Origin: Amborella trichopoda
Taxonomy: Eukaryota > Streptophyta > Magnoliopsida > Amborellales > Amborellaceae
Assembly: GCF_000471905.2 (NCBI RefSeq)
Contig: NW_006495648.1
Span: 579,492 to 643,491, forward strand
Length of the DNA: 64,000 nt
Direction: 5' to 3'
The position numbers and the translations under genes were made by a program. Every line of letters begins with the position of its first letter. Positions within the stretch are counted from its first letter, which is position 1. Positions 47,591-56,759 of this stretch are shown in pieces. The notes beneath the pieces were generated by a model. It searched no databases. It worked only from the letters and a program-made list of their open reading frames with translations, and had not been told where the DNA came from.

Positions 47591-49147
47591 GCCCCACATA
47601 CGTGTACATGCCTTTTACGTGCATTTTCACGCATGTCTTCCCTAACCTACCCATTCATGTGCACACACCACCTTCATTATCTCCCCAATGAGTCCATTAA
47701 TTTCATCATTCCCGAGTGAGTCTAACCCGTGCTCACAAAGCGGCAAACCATCCTGCCATCCATACTCGTCGTAAGGTAGTGGGTCACCATTTTTTCACCT
47801 TCCATTCATACATCATCCATCCTTCATAGGTAGCCTCATGCCATCTCCCCAAAGTGAGTTAAAACTACCACCATACTCATTCCATGGCCTCCACAAACTG
47901 CCATTCATCACCACCATGGTCTAATTGTATGACCTTAAACTATAGTGCACATCCTGGCCGCGTGATAATAAAAGGCTTCGCACAGGTCTCAGAGGCATGA
48001 CCCTAAACGCACCTTCACAAAAGAAAAGAAAAAAAAAAGGAAAAAAAAAGAGGCAAAAAAATAATGGGCATGGTGTATACCTCGTCAAGGGAACGCTATA
48101 AATAAAAATGACGGAGGGCATGCTCATGAAACCATGAGTAAGAGAGTTCCATATGAATAAAAACCCAGGAACGGTGAAAACCTACAAGGGCACTGCGAGT
48201 AAAAATGGAAGAATAATGGTGGACATGGCCGAAAGGTCGTAGGTAAAAAAAAAGCCCCAAATAATCGGAAATTGGTGAAAACCATCTCTACGGCACCGCT
48301 GCCCAAGTCCAAGTGAAAATTTGCAAAGGATGCTTAGACCCAATAAACAGGTTGATGCAGTGTTCGCCTCAACAGGCGGCTTCAGCCCACATTCAAAGAA
48401 AAACAATCCTTGGTGTTACAATACCAGGATCCAAAAATACGAGCTTTAAAGAAAAGATTCTGATGGTCAGAGTCTATTTATGAAAAGGACTCGAAGGACA
48501 GAAGATTCACCAAGAAGGCAAGACAGGTATCATCAAGAAGAGCATCATTCCTAGGAGGTTACTAAATGCACTCCAAAGATGCTAGAAATGCCCCAAGAAG
48601 GCTAAGTCAGCCATGACTTTGAACCTGTTATGCGAGACTGTTAACAGTGGGTAGGGGTTATACCCAAAGCCGATCACCTTGATAAATTGAGGTACCCTAT
48701 CCGCCAAGGAATAATTGGTGCACGACGCAGACAAGCACTAAAGAAAGGCTCTTCAACAGACCATCCAGAACAAACAAATAAGAAAGTCACTCTGAAAAAC
48801 CAAATACGCCCAAGAAGGCTAAGTCAGCCACTACTTTGGACCTGTTACGCGAGACTGTTAACAATGGGTAGGGGTTATACCCAAAGCTGGTCACCTCGAT
48901 AAACTAAGATACCCTGCCCACTAAGGAATAACTAGTGCACAACTCAGACGATCACCGACCAAAGGCTCTTTTGTTGTCCATCCAAGACAAAGAAACCCAG
49001 ACCAAATGGGACTCAATTGCCTGATGAGCCTGATTCTGACTAACGAGGCACATACAAAATCCTCAGTTTCAGAATCACAAACACTCCATGTGAGGGTGAC
49101 GACTATGACAGGATCCCTCAAAAAAGTCTCTTTTCCCCCTAAAGTCT

Positions 49148-49151
49148 CCAT
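49148..49151. other. Tail-to-tail inverted junction between C and D
   Basis: Left of this point the text follows C's spacer (matching 21130-21150 in A). Right of it the text is the reverse complement of the spacer near 48190 ('tttttactcacgatgcc'). The bases 'cca' belong to both sides. The flanking spacers form imperfect inverted arms of nearly 3 kb. Confidence 0.75.
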
Positions 49152-49714
49152 TTTTACTCACGATGCCCTTTTGGGTTTTCACGGAGCCCAGGTTTTTATC
49201 TACGGAACTCTTTTATTCATGATTTCGTGACCATGCCCATCTGTCATTTTTACTCATGGCGTTCCTCTGTCCAGGTATACACCATGCCCGTTATTTTTCT
49301 TTTTTTTTTTCTTTTTTTTTTTTTTGTTAGAGCGCCTTTAATGTCATGCCTCCAGGAGCTGTGCGAAGCCTTTTAACGTCATGCGGTCAGGACGTTCACT
49401 ACAGTTTAAGGTCACCATGGGGTGAGTATGGTGGTGATTTTGACTCACTTTGGGGAGATGGCACGAGGCTACCCATAAGGGGTGGATAATGTATCAATGG
49501 ATGGTGAAAATTGGGGACCGATTAGCTGATGGTGAGTATGGATGACGGAATGGCTCACCATCCAGTGAGCATGGGTTAGACTCACTGAGGAGTGATGAAT
49601 GGTAATGAAAGAAGATGGATTCACTGGGGAGTTGGTGAAGATAGTGTGCGCACGAACGGGTCGGTTGGGGAAAGCGTGCATGAAGATGCACGTAAAGGGC
49701 GTGTGGGCATATGC

Positions 49715-50105
49715 AAGGGCATGTTTAAGGTCATGCCTATTGGACATGTGCGAAGCAGCTTAACATCATGCAGCCAGGACGCGCACTATGGTTTAAGGTC
49801 ATATAGCTTGGACAATGGCTATGCAGTTTAATGTCTTGCGGCTAAGACCATGCAGTTGAAGGTCGTGCAACTAAATTTTCGCTACAGTTTAAGGTAATAT
49901 AGTTTGGAACATGGTGCTAAGTCTTTTAACGTCATACGGCTGGGACTTGCACTATATTTTAGAGTCGTATAATTTGGACCATGCAGTTTAGGATCGTGCA
50001 GCTAGACCTCCACTACAGTTTATGGTCGTATAGTTTGGACCTTGCAGTTTAGGGTCGTACACCTAGACCAAAGCCGTGCAGTTTAAGGTCATGCAGCACA
50101 GACCA
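49715..50105 (-). repeat. Minisatellite c array of element D
   Basis: The 'gaccttaaactg' family on the reverse strand (seen as 'cagtttaaggtc'), about twelve units of 31 bp. Confidence 0.85.
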
Positions 50106-50599
50106 TTGTGTGGGTCGCCGTTTAGGTGAAGCTTCATGGGGAATAACAATCTGACTGGGGATATAATTGTTAAGGCCATACACAAGCAGGGGGTTGCAAT
50201 GCAGATGGTGGCCCGACGAGGGATGACAAGCGGAAGCAGACTTCACTGGGGTTTAGGGGACAAGTATGACTCCCTAGGGTGAATAATGAGACTCCATAGG
50301 TTTATGGGAGGTAATTCAACTCCTTGGGAATAAGATAACTAGGTATGAAGAGACCCACTGAGGACAGAAGAGGTAAGAATGACCATAACTCCATTGGGGT
50401 CCAATAGACCATAGTACGGGTACAACTTCTAATAGGATGAGGGACAGTGTTCTGCTATCGACTCTATTGGGGATAACAAGTCATGGTCTGGGTGGAACGG
50501 CCATGAGTCACAATCTGAGTGCAAGTTCACTAGGGATAGTGGTAGGTCATACACAGTGATGATCAGGTTCTAGCACACGCAGCGCTAGAACATGCGTGG

Positions 50600-50970
50600 C
50601 ACTAATGTGAAAAGTGTAACACACATGACAATAAACTTGGGAACGTAAGCGGCTTTGGTCATAGAAGAACACAGCCGGCACTGGGTCATTGAGAACACAG
50701 CTGGCCCTAGATCATTGAAAACATAGCTAGTGCGAGATCATTCAAAACAGAATCGGCATTGGGTCTTTAAGAATACAATCGGCATTAGTATTTAAGAACA
50801 TAATCGGTGCTAGATCATTTAAAACACAGTCGGAACTAATTCTTTAAGAACACTGTCGGCATTGGTCTTTGAGAACACAACCGATGCTGGATCATTTAAA
50901 ACACAGCCGACGCTGGGTTTTTAAGAACACAGTCAGCATTGGTATTTGAGAAAACAGCTAGCATTCGGTA
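50600..50970 (-). repeat. Minisatellite a array of element D
   Basis: Seen on + as 'aacacagccggcgctggatcatt(t/g)a' with a 30-bp period, about twelve copies; the reverse of the cggctgtgtt family. Confidence 0.85.
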
Positions 50971-51156
50971 CAGGCTAGTGTTCGAGCCTCCAGCTCAAGC
51001 CTGACCCGATCTTGGTCTTTGGTTTTCATGGTCGACGGTAGACTTTCATTCGGGCCTCAGGTCTGAGCTCAACCCGATCCAACCCACTGTCGTTTCGCCT
51101 TCAGGGACATGACTGGCATTCCTAAATTATGGGGGATACATTAGGGAAACTTTGCC

Positions 51157-51164
51157 TATATAAG
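51157..51164 (+). promoter_or_regulatory. Antisense TATA box retained in element D
   Basis: 'Tatataag' on +, followed by 'gtgttaaatccccattcttaccatttcacc' and an 'agtgagggtgagagagttcc' leader, equivalent to the boxes in A and C. With no aORF present, a transcript from here would run into integrase and RT in antisense. Confidence 0.5.
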
Positions 51165-52157
51165 GTGTTAAATCCCCATTCTTACCATTTCACCAAGGGT
51201 AAATATAGCTAAGTCTTTTTAGAAGTGAGGGTGAGAGAGTTCCTGGCGTGAACTCCAGCAGTAAGATTTTGTAGGGAGTCTTCAGGAATTTGGCAATAAG
51301 AAGATTCAAACTGAGTGGGTAGAAAACTGGCAAGGGAACCTTGGGATCATCACGAGGGTTACTGTCACAGGAGTTAGGAAGGAAGGAATTTTACCGGAGT
51401 TTGTCGAAATTTCGACGTAGGTATTTGGGCTACCAGGGAAGGCGAGAAAGGGAGAAATTCGCAGCAGAGGGCTACTTGAGAACTTCCGCTGGTTTTTTGT
51501 TGATTTTTTAGCGAGTGAAAGTGGTTTCTAGTGTCGGGAAGGAGAGGGAGAAGCGGTATCAGAGGTTTCCTAGGGATTTCCATTGGTTTTTGGTTGTTTT
51601 CCAGTGAAACGTAGGAAGGGGAAAGGTTTCCCAGTGATTTTTCCAGTGGGACAAGGGGAGTTTCCGACGAGAATGCGAGAGGTCGCGAGGAGGCAAACGG
51701 TTACTCGGAGACGAAGGATCGTGGGAGGAAAATGAGGGTCCTCGAGAAGGTGTACAATCATTGCGGAGACATGGGGTCACCAGGAGGTGAACAGTTGCAG
51801 TGGTGAGGGGCTTTAAAATTCAAACGGTGTTGTCGCAGCCGGCACTAGTCCTCAGGAACACAGCCAGCGCTAATCTCACATGGTGTTAATCAATGCCTTT
51901 ATCGCACGTGGTTAATAACATGATAAACCTAGCTTTTGTCATGTGCAACTATTGCCTGCTCGATCCTCTAATGAACGGTGGTGAGTCGTGTTCTGCTGTG
52001 ATTGTGCATGGCGATAACTAGGGTCAACGAAGGACGGTAACCCATGGTAAGGTTTGACTTATGATGCCTGTTGGAAGCCAAGTCCTCCAGCACAACAGTG
52101 AAGTCCATGTTGTTCTGTGGACAGGTATGTATCATGGTAGTATTTCTTGAGTATGTA

Positions 52158-53340
52158 TCATGGGTAGTATTTCTTTAGGTATCGCCCATTAATAGGGGGC
52201 ATTGCCTCCTCTCCATCAAGATGTGCCAGTATGTAATCTCCATTTGGCGAGACTTTCTTGACTATAAAGGGACCTTCCCACTTGGGTTCAAACTTCCCTT
52301 TGTGCTGCCCATGCATAACAATCGGCCTCTTGACAGCTAGAACTAGATCCCCACAGGCGAATGAGCAGACTTTGACTAACTTGTCAAAGGCCCTCTTCAT
52401 TCTCCCTTGGTTGAGTTCAAGGTTATGTTGAGCCTCTAACCTCTTCTCATCGAGTGCATCCAATTCTTGATACCGAATTTTGACTCTCTCATCTTCGGTT
52501 AGTCCTTGATGTATAGTGACACACAATGAAGGGATTTGAATTTCGAGAGGTAAAACTGCTTCACCCCCATAGACTAGGGAATAAGGAGTGGAATCGGTGG
52601 CATTTCGTGTGGTAGTGCGATAGGCCCACAAGGCTTCAGGAAGTTTCTCATGCCAGTTCATCTTCGTCTTTGATACCGATATCCTTAAAACATCGCACAA
52701 AGGTCTTATTGAAAGCCTCAGCTAGTCCGTTGGCTCCAGGGTGATACATAGTTGAGTACCTCCACTCGAAACCAAACTGGTTAACCAAGCGATCAATGTG
52801 ATATCTTCAAAACTGAGGGCCGTTGTCTGATATAATCTGGTCAAGAGCTCCGAACCGATATATGACGTGATGTCGCACAAAGTTGGCCACCATGGTCTTA
52901 GGAACATGCTTAAGGGGGACCGCTTCAACCCACTTGGAGAAATAATTTGTTGCAGTTAGAATAAAGACATGACCCATTACCGAAGGAGGGTCAATAGGCC
53001 CTACAATGTCCATACCCCATTGTGAGAAGGGTCTTGATGCCACTTTGGGTGTAAGGGTTCTGGCGGCTGATGAACAAGGCTCGAATATATTTGGCACACC
53101 TGGCACTTCTTGCATAGTTCAAGGAATCAACAACTATTGAAGGCTAATAGTACCCTAATATGTGTATTCGTTCATAGAGTTTAGGACTGGCCTGGTTTAG
53201 TCCACAGATGCCTGAGTGTACCTCTTCCAACACCTTATTTGCCTCTTGCGAGTCCACACATCTAAGAAGAATACCGTCAAATGACCATCTAAAGAGAGAA
53301 TCTCCTTCAAGGAGGGTATACTTGGAAGACATTCGACGTA
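52158..53340 (-). pseudogene. Integrase of element D
   Basis: Inserts element cDNA into chromosomes. The N-terminal zinc domain at 53290-53080 is damaged: HSGICGLNQ has Asn where the second His is expected, a stop follows LGYY, and a frameshift leads into the Cys pair (CQVCQ). The catalytic core is recognisable: WGMDIVGPID at about 53020, IISDNGPQF at 52836-52807 and, after a further shift, HPGANGLAEAFNKT near 52720, so the D, D and E residues are all present. The C-terminal frame 52700-52158 is open for 180 codons: LWAYRTTTRNATDSTPYSLV, GEAVLPLEI, FEPKWEGPFIVKKV (GPY/F type) and GRYLKKYYP at the end. Frameshifts between core and C-terminus prevent function as it stands. Confidence 0.85.
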
Positions 53341-53639
53341 CACTGTTACGCTCGACATGATCTTTCGAGAGTCTACCACGTTTTAAAAAACTAGTGATGG
53401 GCTTTCTTCAATCTTCCATTTGCTTGATTTCTCCACATATTGGATCGAATAACTCTGGTTCCTAGTTTTGAACCTTAGCTTCTTGACTCCGTGAAATTTC
53501 TTGTTTAGTCTTAATAACCTCTTTGGCTGATAGAAGTGCTCTAAATGGATAAAGGGGACACACTGGGAAGAGATTTTTCTCATCATCCATGTCTACCTCC
53601 GTTCTCAGTTCAATGTGTCTCCACTCTGCCATCTAAACA

Positions 53640-54045
53640 AGCATTGGCCCTGGTGAGGATAGTTGAATTGTAGCCCCGAGTTTTGCAAGTGCATCAGCCT
53701 ACGAGTTTAGCATCCTGGGGATGTGACTCAAGGATACATCCTCAAACTGGGACATATATGATTTTGCAGTATCATGATAAAGCTTGAGAGTGTCTTTTCT
53801 CACGTCATAGATTCCTTGAGCTGCCGAATAACCAACTCAAAGTCGCCATAGATCTTGAGTTGTTCCAAGTCTAGATCGAAGGCTATCTCCAATCCAATTA
53901 TAAGGGCCTGATATTTTGCCTCATTATGAGAACCGGCTTCGGTGAGAGAGAAAGCGAGAGGCAATACTCCTCCTTTCGGAGTCAAGAACACTACTCTGAC
54001 GCCTCCTCTGTCAGATTGGAAGGCTCCGTCGAAGTACATTTCCCA
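53640..54045 (-). pseudogene. Second, archaeal-type RNase H of element D
   Basis: A duplicated RNase H between the RT-RNase H and integrase is characteristic of the Tat lineage. Blocks: WEMYFDGAFQ (first Asp, about 54028), NEAKYQALIIGLEIA (about 53922-53878), LKIYGDFELVIRQL (third acidic residue, 53844) and, after a shift, HIPRMLNS-stop-ADALAKL (53720-53680). The usual sequence of the second block is NEAEY; here the Glu expected to bind metal is Lys. That change plus a stop predict no catalytic activity. Confidence 0.8.
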
Positions 54046-54119
54046 CGCGTGAGCAATCTCCGCACAAAATACTTCTTCATCAAGGAGATCACTTGATAAA
54101 GGGGATTCTACCAGTATAA

Positions 54120-54560
54120 GATGTGTTGCGAGAAAATCAGCCAGAGCTTGGCCCTTGATGGATTTTTGTGGGACATACGTGATGTCGAATTCCATCAGCA
54201 ATAATGCCCATTTAGCAAGGCCACTTGACAAGCATGGGCGTGTCATGAGAAATTTTACAGGATGTTCTTTTGATATAAGTTTCACATCATGACCAAGTAA
54301 GTAGTGACAGGGTTTTTATACTGCGAAGATCAGGGCCAAGCACATATTCTCTATAGGGGGATAATTCTTCTCGACCCCTTGTATCCTGCGGCTGAGATAG
54401 TATAACGCGGTCTCTTTTCCTTCATTGTTAATCTTTTCTAATAATGCCCTAAGTGACTCCTCAAGAGCAATCACATATAGGATGAGAGGTTTTCCCAACA
54501 CCGGTGTAGAGAGCACTGGAGGGTTGAGTAAATATTGCTTGATGTCATAAGGGCGGCTTG
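54120..54560 (-). pseudogene. RNase H linked to RT, element D
   Basis: Degrades the RNA strand of the RNA/DNA hybrid. Frame 54516-54316 gives LSTPVLGKPLILYVIALEES, then ETALYYLSRRIQGVEKNYPP and ENMCLALIFAV-stop. The next frame, 54285-53800, opens KLISKEHPVKFLMTRPCLSS and continues to KWALLLMEFDITYVPQKSIK and GQALADFLA. Confidence 0.8.
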
Positions 54561-55346
54561 TCTCGCAATGTAGTTGGTGGCGGCATTTCCTGGATCTCCT
54601 TCATCTTGACCTGCTCAACTTCCAATCCTTGGTGTCCAACAATAAATCCCAATAAATTTCCTGAATGAATGTCAAAAGCACACTTTAGCATATTCATTTT
54701 GAGCTAATGAAGGCATAATCGCTGGAACACCTTTTCAAGGTCCCTCATGTGAGCATCTTTCACTTTGGATTTTTCCACCAAGTCTTTATGTAACATTCCA
54801 CGTCTTTGTGCATCATGTCCTTGGAGATGGTTGTCATCACTCTTTGATATGTGGCACCAACATTCTTTAATCCAAAAGGCATCATTATGTAGCAGAAGAC
54901 CCCTTTTGGAGTCAAGAACGCGGTGGCTTCTTCATCTTCAGGCGCCATCCGTATCTGATTATACCTGGAGTATCCATCTATGAAGGAAACGATTTGGCAA
55001 TGAGCCGTAGAATCAATGAGCATCTCGGTGAATGGTACTGGAAGTCATCCTTGGGACAGGCAGTATTCTGGTCGTGGAAGTCAATGCAGACCCTGATTTG
55101 GCTGATTTTCTTCTTGACTGGTGCAACATTTGGTAGCCACTTTGGATACTTGACTTCACGAATGAAGCATGCTTGTCTGAGTTTGGTTACCTCAGCGTCG
55201 ATCTGTAATTCAAGATCAAGCTTGAACCTTCTTGATTTCTACTTGATGGGCTTGACAGTCGGATCGATGCCAAGATGGAGAACGATGACTTTAGGGTCTA
55301 AACCAGGCATCTCATGGTAATGTCAAGCAAAGACGTCTTGGTTTGA
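54561..55346 (-). pseudogene. Reverse transcriptase of element D, active site frameshifted
   Basis: RT copies the element RNA to DNA. The start is MPGLDPKV near 55310, then VRPIK-like text, RQACFIREVKYPKWLPNVAP, VCIDFHDQNTACPKDDF (55110-55040), a frameshift near 55035, then frame 55023-54760: MLIDSTAH, FIDGYSRYNQIRMAPEDE (catalytic Asp), TAFLTPKGVFCYIMMPFGLK and NVGATYQR. At the YXDD box the text reads ECYIKTWWKNPK: one missing base near 54778 shifts the frame exactly at the paired aspartates. Thumb text continues in another frame (DAHMRDLEKVFQRLCLH, LKCAFDIHSGNLLGFIVGHQ) to about 54590, with about 30 residues of the connection deleted. Confidence 0.85.
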
Positions 55347-56216
55347 TCACAAGAAAGTAGGGAAATTTTCTTTCTCTTTTGGAGACATATTTGTCGAGAT
55401 TAAAGTGGGTCTGGGATCGGTCTCATCCCCTAGATTTATCTCCTCGAGTTCATCTGCTATGGCTTGACCACCTTCTTCCCATTCTTCTGGGGCTTTCAGC
55501 AACTCTTCTTCACTGTCCTCAAAGGTCTTTTCGTTAACCTTAAGTGTAAAGACCCATGATCCGGACATCTTTGCTTCTAATAGAGCTCCAAGGTAGGTTA
55601 CGATTTCTGCACTTTTATCAAGTTGGGACACAAAAGGATCAACTTCGAATATGGAAGTCGTATCCTGCTGTGGGAGTTTAATTTGAAAGTTATAGGGAAG
55701 TTGAGATCCAGCAAGTGTGGGACGAGAAGTGCTCTGATATAAATCACGCAGTCTATGCACGGGTGCCTGCGGTGTTTTCCCCGCGCTGGCTGATACCTCA
55801 TAGACTTGTACTGTGTGGCAAGCTTCCTGAGCATAAAAGCTCTGCCCTCTTGATTCTCTCAGTCTCAGTTCAAAGACAAGCTCAGAGGACGATTGGGGTT
55901 TCTTCAGCTTTGACTTCTTGCACTTCATTAAAGAAGATGGTTCCGCCTTGGCTTTAACTGCAAGGGCATCAGCAACTGTTAAGAATCCAGCTACCTGGGC
56001 TAGAGTCATTTTCAACCGCCTCCATTGTGTCCTGCTTATATTGGTTCCTTCAAGTTCTCTGTCAAGAACCTCAAAGTCTAGACATTTTAAGGTTGTACCT
56101 ACAAGAGACATAGAAGAGGAAGGATGAGAAGAAGAAGAAGAAGAAGGAGAAGGGTTAGAAAGTGGGGGAGTCATTCCCCTCATCGGACCGATTTGGGAAG
56201 CTTTTTGCGTCATCAC
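55347..56216 (-). CDS. Open connector frame of element D with the protease deleted
   Basis: The longest intact coding-like frame of D, 289 codons. It begins with acidic/Ser text, then FEVLDRELEGTNISRTQWRR, LAQVAGFLTVADALAVKAKA and LRLRESRGQSFYAQEACHTV, the blocks that precede the protease in A, B, C and E. It then passes without a frameshift into HRLRDLYQSTSRPTLAGS, QLDKSAEIVTYLGALLEAKM, SGSWVFTLKVNEKTFEDSEE and INLGDETDPRPTLIST, the segment that normally precedes RT. The whole protease, post-protease coil and QAH block are missing. The ATG is chosen only as the first in frame; in the element this would be an internal part of a polyprotein. The open frame across the breakpoint is the notable point. 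Confidence 0.6.
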   Translation of the reverse strand: MMTQKASQIGPMRGMTPPLSNPSPSSSSSSHPSSSMSLVGTTLKCLDFEVLDRELEGTNISRTQWRRLKMTLAQVAGFLTVADALAVKAKAEPSSLMKCKKSKLKKPQSSSELVFELRLRESRGQSFYAQEACHTVQVYEVSASAGKTPQAPVHRLRDLYQSTSRPTLAGSQLPYNFQIKLPQQDTTSIFEVDPFVSQLDKSAEIVTYLGALLEAKMSGSWVFTLKVNEKTFEDSEEELLKAPEEWEEGGQAIADELEEINLGDETDPRPTLISTNMSPKEKENFPTFL

Positions 56217-56759
56217 CAGAGTTGGACGTGTGCAGGGATTCTTTTAGGTCTTTCCTCTGCTTAGACCATTGGGGAGTTCTTTTAACATCGTCACCCTCAT
56301 TGGACGTGTTCTGAGGAGAAGATGGCTTAGGCATATCCTCTTGCTAAGATGAGGAAGGAAGGATGATCACGTCATGGATAAAGTCCAATAAAGTTGGCAG
56401 TGGGGGTAGAGGCCTGAGAATATCTTGCTCAACTGGCTATTGAGCCGTCTTGTTTCTCCAACGAGCAGTCCTTGGTGTCTGTCTCCTTCTAGTTTTCTAT
56501 GGTGGTGTTGGATTCGTCTCGTCAGGCTTATGAAAAGCCCTAGCTTGGGACTGCCTCTCGCTTTAAGGACTTGAGTCTACTACGCCCATGGTGAATTATC
56601 CACGACAAGGAGATAAAGGGTTCAGTAAGATCTGAATCATTGTTACGAAGGTCTTGTGTTGGGAGGCCCTCTTGCACTGGTGAGCAGTGATTTGAGGATC
56701 TTCTTCTAGAGCGTTACAAGCTTCTTGGCATCCCTGTATTTTCTTTGCAATTATATCAT
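56217..56759 (-). pseudogene. gag C-terminal linker of element D
   Basis: Low-conservation text between the zinc-like cluster and the connector frame, with short matches to A (KTRRR.., RPLPPLPTLLDFI, then NEGDDVKRTPQWSKQRKDLK at about 56310-56250). Stops in every frame. Confidence 0.55.

Larger units (their letters stand above)
32521..49150 (+). mobile_element. Element C: gag-PR-antisense-PMD copy
   Basis: Same plan as A: LTR (shared with B), PBS, gag, connector, protease, post-protease block, antisense aORF, 3' spacer. RT, RNase H and integrase are absent at the same point as in A and B. It ends about 170 bp short of where a 3' LTR should start, at the inverted junction with D. Confidence 0.8.
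45449..49150 (+). other. 3' spacer of element C
   Basis: Minisatellite a (45513-45740 and again 46570-46780), antisense TATA (46374-46381), minisatellite b (46845-47180), minisatellite c (47210-47590), 'cacaca..ccatcc' stretch (47590-47920), A-rich tract (48015-48060) and a ~214-bp tandem duplication (48598-49010). No genes. It breaks off at the junction with D. Confidence 0.8.
49151..52157 (-). other. 3' spacer of element D, truncated
   Basis: Read on -, it starts about 50 bases after the integrase stop and holds minisatellite a (51830-51890 and 50600-50970), the antisense TATA (on +, 51157), minisatellite b (50540-50120), minisatellite c (50105-49715), the 'ccatcc' stretch and a poly-A/T tract (49290-49325). 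No genes seen on either strand. Confidence 0.75.

Noticed and set aside
49290..49325. Poly-T run as a LINE or processed-gene poly-A tail
   Set aside because: It matches in reverse the A-rich tract of the spacer at 31528-31580 and 48015-48060, so it belongs to the element.
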